From: Sphingopyxis sp. H073
GTDB lineage: Bacteria; Pseudomonadota; Alphaproteobacteria; Sphingomonadales; Sphingomonadaceae
DNA: 64,000 bases
Reading direction: 5' to 3'
NCBI RefSeq assembly: GCF_001468395.1
Contig: NZ_LNSG01000007.1
Location: 62,001 to 126,000 of the forward strand
Shown here: positions 44,866 to 53,264 of the stretch, one piece after another
How positions within the stretch are numbered: the stretch's first letter is position 1
How the letters are laid out: the number at the start of each line of letters is the position of its first letter
Notes under the pieces: generated by a model
What the model saw: the letters and a program-made list of their open reading frames with translations, nothing else
The model's database searches: none
Told to the model about the DNA's origin: nothing
Made by a program: the position numbers and the translations under genes

Positions 44866-46761
44866 ATGTGCGGGATCGCAGGCATTTATCATATCGAGAC
44901 GGCGAAGCCGGTCGATCCCTCGCGCCTGCGCGCGATGCTCCACCCGATGGCGCATCGCGGCCCCGACGGCAGCGGCACCTGGACCGCGCCCGGCGTCGGT
45001 TTCGGCCATCTGCGCCTGTCGATCATCGATATCGCGGGCAGCCCGCAGCCGATGGCGAGCGACGACGAGATCGTCACCATCACCTACAACGGCGAAATCT
45101 ATAATTTCCGCGAGCTGCGCGCCGAGCTGGAAGATCGCGGCCACCGCTTCCGCACCAGCGGCGATACCGAGGTGATCCTCGCGGCCTGGCGGCAGTGGGG
45201 CGTCGAATGCCTGGCGCGCCTGAACGGCATGTTCGCCTTCGCGATCCACGACCATGCGCGCGGCTGCCTGTTCCTCGCGCGCGACCGGCTGGGGGTGAAG
45301 CCGCTCCATCATGTCCGGCTGTCCGACGGTTCGCTTGCCTTTGCGTCGGAACTGAAGGGGTTGCTGCGCCATCCGTTGCTGCGGCAAGAGCCCAATCTTG
45401 CGGCGGTCGAGGACTTCCTCGCGCTGGGCTATGTCCCCGATGACAATTGCATCGTCGCGGGGGTCGAGAAATTGCCCGCGGGGCATTTTCTCCTCCTCGA
45501 ACGCAGCAAGCCCTTTCCCGCGCCGCAGCGCTGGTGGGCGCCCGATTTTTCGAAGCGCGTCCGCGTCGGCGAGGCCGAGGCGGCCGAGCATCTCGTCCAC
45601 CTGATGCGCGCCGCGGTCACCGACCGCATGGTGTCCGACGTGCCATTGGGCGCCTTCCTGTCGGGCGGCGTCGACAGCAGCGCGGTCGTCGCGCTGATGG
45701 CGGAGGCGAGCGCAAAGGCGGTCAAGACCTGCACGATCGGCTTCGACCAGGCGGCGCTCGACGAGACCGCTTATGCGCAAGCGATCGCCGAACGCTTCGC
45801 GACCGACCATCGGACGCGCACCGTCGCCGCCGCCGATTTCGCGCTCGTCGACAGGATCGCCGACATGTTCGACGAACCCTTCGCCGACGCCAGCGCGCTG
45901 CCGACCTACCGCGTCTGCGAACTCGCACGCGAGCAGGTCACGGTCGCGCTCTCGGGCGACGGCGCCGACGAGGCGTTCGCGGGATACCGCCGCCTCGTCT
46001 TCCAGCATCAGGAGGAGCGGCTGCGCGGCCTGATCCCTGGCGTGCTGCGGCGCGGCCTGCTCGGCCCGCTGTCGCGCGTCTGGCCGCAGATGGACTGGGC
46101 GCCGCGCCCGCTGCGCGCGCGCGCGACGCTCGCCGGTCTGTCGAAGGGCGGGATCGAGGCTTATGCCGAGGCGGTCGGCGTGACCGGTCCCGCGCAGCGC
46201 GCGCGGCTCTACAACGACGCCGCGATCCATGCGCTCGGCGACCATATCGCCGAAGCGCGCTACTGGAAGGCGATGAGCGAGGCGCCGGCGCGCGAGGCGC
46301 TCGACCGGGCGCAATATGCCGACCTGATGATCTGGCTGCCCGGCGACATCCTCACCAAGACCGACCGGATGAGCATGGCGGTCAGCCTCGAGGCGCGCGA
46401 GCCGTTGCTCGACTATCGCCTGATCGAATTCGCCGCAAGCCTGCCGGCGTCGATGCGCGTCAAGGGCGGGACGGGCAAGGCGATCCTGAAGCAGGCGATG
46501 GAACGCTATCTGCCGCACGACATCCTCTACCGGCCGAAGATGGGCTTCGTCACGCCAGTCACGCAATGGTTCCGCGGACCGCTCGCACCGCAGGCAAAGG
46601 CGCTCGCGACCTCGGCGACGCTCGCGCGGTCGGGCTGGTTCGACATGGCCGAGATCGAACGTGTCGTCGCCGCGCACCAGTCGGGCCGCCGCGATCATGG
46701 CCGGCTGATCTGGCAATTCTTCATGCTCGAAAAGTCGCTGGCGAAGCTGTTCGGTATCTGA
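44866..46761 (+). CDS. XrtA/PEP-CTERM system amidotransferase (asparagine synthetase-like)
   Basis: 631 residues. Class II glutamine amidotransferase with N-terminal nucleophile Cys2 (MCGIAGIYHI), HRGPDGSGTW and ITYNGEIYNF, then a synthetase domain with PP-loop LSGGVDSSAVVALM and LSGDGADEAFAGYRR. It probably amidates a sugar acid or amino-acid substituent of the exopolysaccharide. Start at 44866 is fixed by the need for Cys at position 2. It ends the tightly packed run that begins at 33950. Confidence 0.94.
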   Translation: MCGIAGIYHIETAKPVDPSRLRAMLHPMAHRGPDGSGTWTAPGVGFGHLRLSIIDIAGSPQPMASDDEIVTITYNGEIYNFRELRAELEDRGHRFRTSGDTEVILAAWRQWGVECLARLNGMFAFAIHDHARGCLFLARDRLGVKPLHHVRLSDGSLAFASELKGLLRHPLLRQEPNLAAVEDFLALGYVPDDNCIVAGVEKLPAGHFLLLERSKPFPAPQRWWAPDFSKRVRVGEAEAAEHLVHLMRAAVTDRMVSDVPLGAFLSGGVDSSAVVALMAEASAKAVKTCTIGFDQAALDETAYAQAIAERFATDHRTRTVAAADFALVDRIADMFDEPFADASALPTYRVCELAREQVTVALSGDGADEAFAGYRRLVFQHQEERLRGLIPGVLRRGLLGPLSRVWPQMDWAPRPLRARATLAGLSKGGIEAYAEAVGVTGPAQRARLYNDAAIHALGDHIAEARYWKAMSEAPAREALDRAQYADLMIWLPGDILTKTDRMSMAVSLEAREPLLDYRLIEFAASLPASMRVKGGTGKAILKQAMERYLPHDILYRPKMGFVTPVTQWFRGPLAPQAKALATSATLARSGWFDMAEIERVVAAHQSGRRDHGRLIWQFFMLEKSLAKLFGI

Positions 46762-46795
46762 ACGCGCTGGCGTCTCGGTTGGGCGTTCCTCCCAT

Positions 46796-46896
46796 CGTCA
46801 CCCCGGACTCGATCCGGGGTCCATTCGAGCTCGCGCCTCAAACATGGATCCCGGATCGAGCCTGTCCTGAGCTTGTCGAAGGGTCCGGGATGACGA
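46796..46896. repeat. Family A inverted repeat interrupted by a second short repeat
   Basis: Left arm CGTCACCCCGGACTCGATCC then GGGG; right arm begins GGATCCCGGATCGAG and, where TCCGGGATGACG should follow, has about 23 extra bases including CCTGAGCTTGTCGAAGGG before it resumes. The insert is itself a common dispersed repeat core. Lies between the amidotransferase and acyltransferase genes. Confidence 0.85.
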
Positions 46897-46964
46897 AGTT
46901 ACAGACTTCGCGCTTAGACGAATTGCCACCTCCTCTTAACGCTTCGATGCTAGGATAACCGGCG

Positions 46965-48149
46965 ATGACGGTCCATCCAGCCTTTCCGGTCACTGCCACC
47001 GCAGCCGGGGATTCGGCGGCGCTCGCGGTGCGCATCGTCGACCCGCTGGCGCTGTCCGACGACCTCGCTGCAGCGTGGGACGGGTTGGCGGACGAGGCGA
47101 GCGAGCCCAATCCCTTCGTCGAACGCTGGTGCCTGCAACCGGCGCTGCACCTGCTCGACCCCGCGCGCGAAGCGCGGCTGGTGATGGTGATGGGCGAGCG
47201 CGACGGTCCCCTGATCGGCGTGATGCCGCTTGCGTCGGCGGTCAAATATGGCCCCCTGCCGCTGCGCCACGTCACCGGCTGGGCGCATCCCAACCATTTC
47301 CACGGGGCGCCGCTGGTGCGCGCGGGGATGGAGCATCTTTTCTGGTCGATCCTGCTCGGCTGGTGCGATGCGGCGGGCTGGGCGCACACGCTGATCCATG
47401 TGCCGCGTCTGACCGAGGACGGGCCGCTGCACCGCGCGCTCGCCGACGTGTCGCGCGATCGCGGCGCGGCGGCGGAGATCGTCCACCGCGAGGAGCGCGC
47501 GCTGCTCGAAAGCGACCTTTCGCCCGAAGCCTATTGGGACTCGGCGGTGCGCGCGAAAAAGCGCAAGGAACTGCGCCGGCAGGCCAACCGTCTCGGCGAG
47601 GAAGGGCGCGTCTCCTTTCGCCGCTGGACGGGCGACGAGCCGGTCGAGCAATGGATTGGCGCGTTCCTCGACCTCGAGGCGCGCGGATGGAAGGGCCGGG
47701 CGGGCTCGGCGCTCGCCAGCCACGGCGATACCGAGGCGTGGTTCCGCGCGATCCTCACCGCGGCCGCGGCGGCGGGCAAGCTCGATATGCGCGCGCTGGT
47801 GCTGAACGACCGGCCGCTCGCGATGCTCGTCAACTTCCTCAGCGTCCCCGGCGCCTTCTCCTTCAAGACCGCGTTCGACGAGGATTATGCCCGCTTCTCG
47901 CCGGGCGTCCTGCTCCAGCAGGCGAACCTCGACCTGCTGGGCGATCCGCGCATCGCGTGGGTGGACAGCTGTGCGGCGCCCGATCACCCGATGATCGACA
48001 GCGTCTGGCGCGAACGGCGGCATCTCGTCTGGGTCAACGCGCCACTCGGTGGTAGCGGCGACCGGTTGCGCTTTCGCGCGCTCGCGCAGGCGGAAAGGAT
48101 CTGGCGCCGTTGGAAGCGCCCCGCATCGAAGGTAGAAGACCAGGCATGA
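46965..48149 (+). CDS. BioF2/CelD-like GNAT acetyltransferase
   Basis: 394 residues. GNAT-type double domain: AWDGLADEASEPNPFVERW, MGERDGPLIGVMPLAS, GWAHPNHFHGAPLV, RAKKRKELRRQANRLGEEGR, and FDEDYARFSPGVLLQQANLD, typical of acyltransferases found with exopolysaccharide genes. It follows the XrtA amidotransferase after a repeat-bearing 200-base gap, so it probably has its own promoter, and is coupled (ATGA) to the cupin gene downstream. The acceptor is unknown. Confidence 0.8.
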   Translation: MTVHPAFPVTATAAGDSAALAVRIVDPLALSDDLAAAWDGLADEASEPNPFVERWCLQPALHLLDPAREARLVMVMGERDGPLIGVMPLASAVKYGPLPLRHVTGWAHPNHFHGAPLVRAGMEHLFWSILLGWCDAAGWAHTLIHVPRLTEDGPLHRALADVSRDRGAAAEIVHREERALLESDLSPEAYWDSAVRAKKRKELRRQANRLGEEGRVSFRRWTGDEPVEQWIGAFLDLEARGWKGRAGSALASHGDTEAWFRAILTAAAAAGKLDMRALVLNDRPLAMLVNFLSVPGAFSFKTAFDEDYARFSPGVLLQQANLDLLGDPRIAWVDSCAAPDHPMIDSVWRERRHLVWVNAPLGGSGDRLRFRALAQAERIWRRWKRPASKVEDQA

Positions 48150-49027
48150 CCGGCCAGACCATCATCGACCAGCCCACCAGCGACCAGCCCGTTTTCGCGG
48201 CGGAAACGCTTGCGCGGATGGAGGCGCTGTACCCGTCGCAAGCGGGGCTGCTGCACCACCGTCTGCCCGATCACCGGCTGCTGTCGCTCGACGCGCTTGC
48301 GGCGCTCGGCGAGAATCTGCCCGCGGGCCAGGTCGAATATAATCCGGGCGATGTGCCGATCGGGATCGCGCCCGAGGATGTGCCGTCGAACGGCCTGTCG
48401 ATCGGTGAGACAATCCGTACCATCGACACCAACCGAAGCTGGGCGGTACTCAAGAATATCGAGACGGTGCCCGACTATCGTGCGCTGCTGATGGACCTGC
48501 TCGGCGAACTGGCGCCGGTGGTCGAGCCGCGCACCGGCGCGATGCTGACGCCGCAGGGCTTCGTCTTCATCTCGTCGCCGGGATCGATCACGCCGTTCCA
48601 CTTCGACCCCGAGCATAATATCCTGCTCCAGCTGCGCGGGGCCAAGGTGATGCACGTCTGGCCCTCGGGCGACGAACGCTTCGCGCATCGCACCCAGCAT
48701 GAGCGCTATCACACCGGCGGGCATCGCAACCTGCCGTGGCAGGATGAGTATCTCGGCGCCGCGCAGCAGGTGCCGCTCGGCCCCGGCGACGCGGTGCTGA
48801 TGCCGGTGATGGCGCCGCATTTCGTCGCCAATGGCGACGCGCCCTCGATCTCGCTGTCGATCACCTGGCGCAGCGAATGGAGCTACCGCGAGTCCGAGGC
48901 GCACGCCGCCAACGCCGCGCTCCGCCGCATCGGCCTCGACCCGAAGATGCCGCCGCGCTGGCCGAGTTATGCGTGGGCCAAGACCGTCGGCTGGCGCGTC
49001 GCGCGAAAGCTGCGCATTGTGAACTAA
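48146..49027 (+). CDS. Cupin-like (JmjC/cupin 8 type) dioxygenase-fold protein
   Basis: 293 residues. The metal site shows HxD in ITPFHFDPEHNILLQLRG and the distal His in VMAPHFVANG, with KVMHVWPSGDE between; this is the iron/2-oxoglutarate oxygenase arrangement of cupin-8 proteins. ISLSITWRSEWSYRESEAH follows. Probably an asparaginyl/lysyl-type hydroxylase or a transcription-linked oxygenase; the substrate is unknown. Translationally coupled to the BioF2-like gene, so the pair may modify the same product. Confidence 0.78.
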   Translation: MTGQTIIDQPTSDQPVFAAETLARMEALYPSQAGLLHHRLPDHRLLSLDALAALGENLPAGQVEYNPGDVPIGIAPEDVPSNGLSIGETIRTIDTNRSWAVLKNIETVPDYRALLMDLLGELAPVVEPRTGAMLTPQGFVFISSPGSITPFHFDPEHNILLQLRGAKVMHVWPSGDERFAHRTQHERYHTGGHRNLPWQDEYLGAAQQVPLGPGDAVLMPVMAPHFVANGDAPSISLSITWRSEWSYRESEAHAANAALRRIGLDPKMPPRWPSYAWAKTVGWRVARKLRIVN

Positions 49028-49083
49028 TTCCCGATTGCCTCGAAATTCCGGGGGCTTATTGTTCGGCCGCAGGGAATGGGGGA

Positions 49084-51021
49084 ATGATGAGGGCATTGGA
49101 GTGCATGCTGCTTGCGCTTGCGGCAGCGATCATCCGTCCGGCGACGGCCGCCGCGCAGACGACGGCGGCCATACCTCCGGCACGGATCTCTACCGAGGAA
49201 CTGGCGCGGCTTCCGGAAATATCGAACGCGGCCTTGTCACCCGATGGCAAGTCGATCGCCTTTCTCGGCCGGATCAAGGGTCGGCAGGCAATCCTGTATC
49301 GGGCCGTCGACCAGGAGGCGATGTCGCGCGTCGACCTGCCCGAAAAGGTCGATTTTCGCTGGCTGCGGTGGGCGGGCAACGACAAGCTTCTGATCAGTAT
49401 CGAACGCAGCTCGCGCTTCATGAATGTCGATGTGCGCCAGACGGTGTTGTTGCTCCACGACTTCGCCACGAAGACCAACAAGGCGCTCGGACGGGTCGGG
49501 CGTTCGCTGGAGGGTGACGACGTGCTCTTCATCGATCCCGACGGCCATTATCTGCTTCTGTCCATGCAGTCGGACATGTTCGATTATCCGTCGGTCTTTC
49601 GCGTGTCCCTTCCCGACGGGGCGATGACCGAACTCATCCGGCGGCGTGCGCCGATCTGGGAATGGTATGCCGACGATACCGGTATCGTCCGCGCCGGCGT
49701 CGGTTTCGAGGCCGGCAAGCTCAAATTCTACTACCGGCGCTCGGACGGCGAGAAATTCGATCTGATCGCGGCGGTGAAGCCGAGCGACGAGAACGCCTAT
49801 TTCCAGATCGCAAAGATCGTCACGGGATCGGACGAAGGCTATGCGCTCAGCGACAAAAATGGCCGGCAGGCATTGTATCGCTTCAACTATCGCACACGCG
49901 AACTCGGCGAGCTGGTCTATGGCAACGACCGTTACGACATCGACGATTATTGGCTGAACCTTGGTGGAACCGCGCTCGAGGGCGTGTCCTATACCGACGA
50001 TCGCGATCGGGTCGAATGGTTCGATCCAGTGAACAAGAAGCTGCAGGGGCAGCTCGATCGGGCCATTCCCGGCCGCGAGGCGTGGGTTGCGTCGCGGAGT
50101 CGCGACGGCAAGCAGATGCTGGTCCTCGCGACAGCCCCCGACGAACCGGGCCTATATTATTTCCTCGACCGCACCGCCGGTCAGATGTCTCCGATCGCCG
50201 CGATGCAGCGGGCGCTCGACCCGGAACGGCTCGCGGTGACCAGGGCGGTGCATTACGCTGCGCGCGACGGAACCGACATCCCCGCCTATCTGACGCTGCC
50301 GAAGGGGCGCGCGGCGAAGGGTCTTCCTCTGATCGTCTATCCGCACGGCGGCCCCTATGGGGTGCGCGACAAGCTCGAATATGATCCGCAGGTCCAGTTT
50401 TTCGCGAACCGCGGCTATGCGGTGCTCCAGCCCAATTTCCGCGGATCGGGCGGTTATGGCACTGCGTTCGGCGATGCCGGCATCGGCCAGATCGGGCGCA
50501 AGATGCAGGACGATCTCGACGACGGGATGGACTGGCTGGTCAAGGAGGGCATCGTCGACAAGGGTCGGGTGTGCATCGTCGGGGCCTCCTATGGCGGCTA
50601 TGCCGCGATGTGGGGCGCGATCCGCAATCCCGAACGCTATCGCTGCGCGGCGAGCCTGGCGGGGGTTGCCGATTTGAAGGCCATGCTCAAATATAACCGG
50701 CGCTATCTCGACAAGGAGGCGGGCAAGCGCTGGCGCGCCCGCGTCACCGGCGAACCCGAATTCGATCTCGCTTCGGTTTCGCCGACGCAGCAGGCCGCGC
50801 GCCTGCAGCGGCCGTTGCTGATCGCGCATGGCGAGGATGATGGCACGGTCCCGATCGGCCAGTCGCAGAATCTGATCGCGGCGCTGAAGGCCGCAGGGAA
50901 CAGCAATTTCGAATATGTCGCCTATAAGGAAGAGGGCCACGGATTCTCGAATCCGGTGAACCTGAAAGACTGGTTCGACCGCCTCGATGCCTTCCTCGCG
51001 AAGCACAATCCGGCCGGATGA
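49084..51021 (+). CDS. Prolyl oligopeptidase family serine peptidase (S9)
   Basis: 645 residues with a signal peptide (LLALAAAIIRPATAAAQ). A seven-bladed beta-propeller (about residues 50-370, e.g. SPDGKSIAFLGRIKGRQAIL) precedes the catalytic alpha/beta-hydrolase domain: PHGGPYGVRD, the nucleophile elbow VGASYGGYAAMWG, Asp in HGEDDGTVPIGQS and His in KEEGHGFSN. Probably a periplasmic dipeptidyl- or acylaminoacyl-peptidase. ATG 49084 has AGGGA 8 bases upstream. Confidence 0.92.
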   Translation: MMRALECMLLALAAAIIRPATAAAQTTAAIPPARISTEELARLPEISNAALSPDGKSIAFLGRIKGRQAILYRAVDQEAMSRVDLPEKVDFRWLRWAGNDKLLISIERSSRFMNVDVRQTVLLLHDFATKTNKALGRVGRSLEGDDVLFIDPDGHYLLLSMQSDMFDYPSVFRVSLPDGAMTELIRRRAPIWEWYADDTGIVRAGVGFEAGKLKFYYRRSDGEKFDLIAAVKPSDENAYFQIAKIVTGSDEGYALSDKNGRQALYRFNYRTRELGELVYGNDRYDIDDYWLNLGGTALEGVSYTDDRDRVEWFDPVNKKLQGQLDRAIPGREAWVASRSRDGKQMLVLATAPDEPGLYYFLDRTAGQMSPIAAMQRALDPERLAVTRAVHYAARDGTDIPAYLTLPKGRAAKGLPLIVYPHGGPYGVRDKLEYDPQVQFFANRGYAVLQPNFRGSGGYGTAFGDAGIGQIGRKMQDDLDDGMDWLVKEGIVDKGRVCIVGASYGGYAAMWGAIRNPERYRCAASLAGVADLKAMLKYNRRYLDKEAGKRWRARVTGEPEFDLASVSPTQQAARLQRPLLIAHGEDDGTVPIGQSQNLIAALKAAGNSNFEYVAYKEEGHGFSNPVNLKDWFDRLDAFLAKHNPAG

Positions 51022-51052
51022 CAGATTGCTTTCAATTGCCGTCATTTGGCGT

Positions 51053-51085
51053 TATGGGCCCGCATCCTGATATTTCGAGCCCATA
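51053..51085 (+). promoter_or_regulatory. Inverted repeat in the infA leader
   Basis: Perfect 7-bp inverted repeat TATGGGC (51053-51059) and GCCCATA (51079-51085) separated by 19 bases. The right arm abuts the Shine-Dalgarno sequence GAGGA of infA. It could be a leader hairpin affecting IF-1 translation or an operator; there is no U tract after it, so a terminator for the S9 gene is less likely. Confidence 0.4.
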
Positions 51086-51093
51086 GAGGATAG

Positions 51094-51312
51094 ATGGCGA
51101 AAGAAGAACTTCTGGAAATGCGCGGCCAGGTGGTCGAACTGCTGCCCAACGCGATGTTTCGCGTCAAACTCGAAAATGACCACGAGATTCTCGGCCACAC
51201 GGCCGGCAAGATGCGCAAGAATCGCATCCGCGTTCTGGTGGGCGACGAAGTGCTCGTCGAACTCACCCCCTATGACCTGACCAAGGGTCGGATCACCTAT
51301 CGCTTCAAGTGA
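51094..51312 (+). CDS. infA: Translation initiation factor IF-1
   Basis: 72-residue OB-fold protein, full length. [39 protein letters not shown] and the end GRITYRFK are the IF-1 signature. It blocks the ribosomal A site during initiation. The maf GTG start overlaps its stop, and rng-like and yacG follow; this infA-maf-rng-yacG order is common in alphaproteobacteria. Confidence 0.97.
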   Translation: MAKEELLEMRGQVVELLPNAMFRVKLENDHEILGHTAGKMRKNRIRVLVGDEVLVELTPYDLTKGRITYRFK

Positions 51313-51899
51313 GCGGCGCGGCGACCTCTCCCGCGCTGGTACTGGCATCGACCTCACCGCGCCGGCGCGAACTGCTGGCGCGGATCGGCCTGACGCCGGC
51401 GCGCATCGCGGCCCCTGAAATCGACGAGACCCCGCTGAAGGGCGAGCTCCCGCGCGCCTATGTCGCGCGGCTCGCCGAAGCGAAGGCGCTCGCGGTCGAA
51501 CGCGCGGCGGGCGAGGTGGTGCTCGCGGGCGACACGACCGTCGCGGTCGGCCGCCGCATCCTCGAAAAGCCCGCCGACGAAGCCGATCTGCGCCGGATGC
51601 TGGCGCTGTTGTCGGGCCGCCGGCACCATGTCTGGTCGGGCGTGTGCGTCGTCGGCGCCGACGGCAAGCCGCGCGTCCGGGTTGCCGACACGATCGTCGC
51701 CTTCAAGGCGCTGAGCGCGGCCGAGATCGACTGGTATGTCGACAGCGGCGAGGGGATGGGCAAGGCGGGCGGCTATGCCATCCAGGGCAAGGCCGAGGTC
51801 TTCGTGCGTTTCCTGTCGGGCAGCCATTCGAACGTCGTCGGCCTGCCGCTGTTCGAGACGCGGTCGCTGTTGGCCGCCGCCGGGGTGCCGCTTGGCTGA
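51309..51899 (+). CDS. maf: Maf family nucleoside triphosphate pyrophosphatase
   Basis: 196 residues, GTG start overlapping inf[19 protein letters not shown] is the N-terminal Maf motif; [31 protein letters not shown] (catalytic Asp) and [20 protein letters not shown] follow. Maf proteins hydrolyse dTTP/UTP or modified nucleotides. The next gene starts inside its 3' end. Confidence 0.94.
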   Translation: MSGAATSPALVLASTSPRRRELLARIGLTPARIAAPEIDETPLKGELPRAYVARLAEAKALAVERAAGEVVLAGDTTVAVGRRILEKPADEADLRRMLALLSGRRHHVWSGVCVVGADGKPRVRVADTIVAFKALSAAEIDWYVDSGEGMGKAGGYAIQGKAEVFVRFLSGSHSNVVGLPLFETRSLLAAAGVPLG

Positions 51900-52869
51900 G
51901 TGGCTGTACGAGGACGGCATCGGCGAGCGCCGCGCCGCGCTCGTCGAGGACGGAGAGATCTTCGAAGCGCGGATCGAGCGCGACGGCGAAGGGCCGCGCG
52001 TCGGCGCGGTCGTTCAGGCGCGGCTGGTCGAGGCGGGGAGGGGCGCGCGCGTCACGCTCGACCTGCCGGGCGAACCGCAGGCGACGCTGGCGTCGGTCCC
52101 GCCCGGAACCTCGATCGGCGCGCGCCTCAACGTCGAGATCGTTCGGATGGCGCTCAGCGAACGCGGGCGCGACAAGCCGGCGCGGGCGCGTATCACCGAT
52201 GCGGCGCCGACCGATGGGCCCGACCTGCGCGCCCGGATCGCGGCGAGCGGATGGCCCGTTGCCGAAGTGTCGCAAACCGGTCCCGACCGGCTGGAGGAGG
52301 CGGGCTGGTCCGAACTGATCGACCGGGTCCGCACCGGCCACGTCCCCTTTCCGGGCGGCGCGCTGTGGGTCGATGCGACGCCTGCGATGCTGTTGATCGA
52401 CATCGACGGCGAGGGCGATGCATTTGTGCTGGCGAAGGCGGGGGGCGCCGCGGCGCTGCGCCTCGTCCGCTGCTGCGATGTCGGCGGATCGATCGGCATC
52501 GATTTCCCGTCGCTCGCCGGCCGCGCCGAGCGGCAGGCGATTGACGCGCTGGTCGACGAACTATTGCCGCAGCCTTTCGAGCGTACCGCGATCAACGGCT
52601 TCGGCTTTCTGCAGATCATCCGCCGCCGCGAACGGCCGTCGCTGATCGAGCAGGTGCGATTCGATCCCGTCGCGACCGACGCCGCGCTGCTGCTGCGCCA
52701 GGCCGAACGCGCGCGGGGCGTCGGCGCGCTGCAACTCGCCGCGCGCCCCGCCGTGGCCGACCATATCGCCGCGCACCCGCAATGGATCGCCGAGCTGCAA
52801 CGCCGCACCGGTCGCCCGGTCGAGCTGGCGCGCGACGTTCAGGTGAAAGGAGTCGGCCATGCCCAGTGA
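51892..52869 (+). CDS. Short ribonuclease E/G-like protein
   Basis: 325 residues, TTG start overlapping the end of maf by 8 bases. The RNase E/G start appears as LYEDGIGERRAALVEDGEIF with an S1-like strand pattern (VGAVVQARLV). The catalytic acidic region is AMLLIDIDGEGD, and a second acidic motif is GSIGIDFPSLAGRAE. It is far shorter than RNase G (about 490), and the Zn-link Cys pair and the C-terminal small domain are absent. It may be a truncated but maintained family branch; activity is uncertain. Confidence 0.82.
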   Translation: MAEWLYEDGIGERRAALVEDGEIFEARIERDGEGPRVGAVVQARLVEAGRGARVTLDLPGEPQATLASVPPGTSIGARLNVEIVRMALSERGRDKPARARITDAAPTDGPDLRARIAASGWPVAEVSQTGPDRLEEAGWSELIDRVRTGHVPFPGGALWVDATPAMLLIDIDGEGDAFVLAKAGGAAALRLVRCCDVGGSIGIDFPSLAGRAERQAIDALVDELLPQPFERTAINGFGFLQIIRRRERPSLIEQVRFDPVATDAALLLRQAERARGVGALQLAARPAVADHIAAHPQWIAELQRRTGRPVELARDVQVKGVGHAQ

Positions 52870-53053
52870 AACCCCCGCAAAATCCGGCAAATGCCCGCTC
52901 TGCGGCAAGCCGCGCGTCCAGCAATATCGCCCCTTCTGCAGCCGCGGCTGCCGCGACCGCGATCTCAACCAATGGTTCGACGAGGGCTATCGCGTTCCCG
53001 CGCACGAGGGGCCCGACGGCAATACCGACGACGGGAAATTCGGCGGCGACTGA
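52859..53053 (+). CDS. yacG: DNA gyrase inhibitor YacG
   Basis: 64 residues with a four-Cys zinc site: KCPLCGK (Cys12, Cys15) and FCSRGCRD (Cys27, Cys31), then LNQWFDEGYRVP. In E. coli it binds GyrB and inhibits gyrase. Starts 11 bases inside the rng-like gene. Confidence 0.94.
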   Translation: MPSETPAKSGKCPLCGKPRVQQYRPFCSRGCRDRDLNQWFDEGYRVPAHEGPDGNTDDGKFGGD

Positions 53054-53147
53054 GGCGCGATTTTAGCCAAGAAAGTCACTGGACAGGACGAAACACCCTG
53101 CCTATAGCCGCCGCTCGCCTGCACGGCCGACCGGCCGAAGCGGTGCT

Positions 53148-53223
53148 GCCCGGGTAGCTCAGTTGGTAGAGCATGCGACTGAAAATCGCAGTGTCGGCGG
53201 TTCGACCCCGTCCCCGGGCACCA
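53148..53223 (+). tRNA. tRNA-Phe (GAA)
   Basis: 76-base cloverleaf. Acceptor stem GCCCGGG/CCCGGGC, D arm with AGTTGGTAGAGC, anticodon stem TGCGA/TCGCA with loop CTGAAAA giving anticodon GAA, T arm GGCGG-TTCGACC-CCGTC. Discriminator A is followed by an encoded CCA. It follows yacG after 94 bases. Confidence 0.98.
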
Positions 53224-53264
53224 TATCTCCCAGACCGATTTCAGGCCACCGGCGCGGTGGCGAT

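Noticed and set aside
44464-46716. Minus-strand frame of 750 codons opposite xrtA and the amidotransferase
   Set aside because: It is antisense to two well-identified genes, and its translation has no recognisable domain.
51892-52869. Annotating the short RNase E/G-like gene as a pseudogene
   Set aside because: The frame is intact, coupled to maf and yacG, and keeps conserved acidic motifs, so a functional short branch is more likely.
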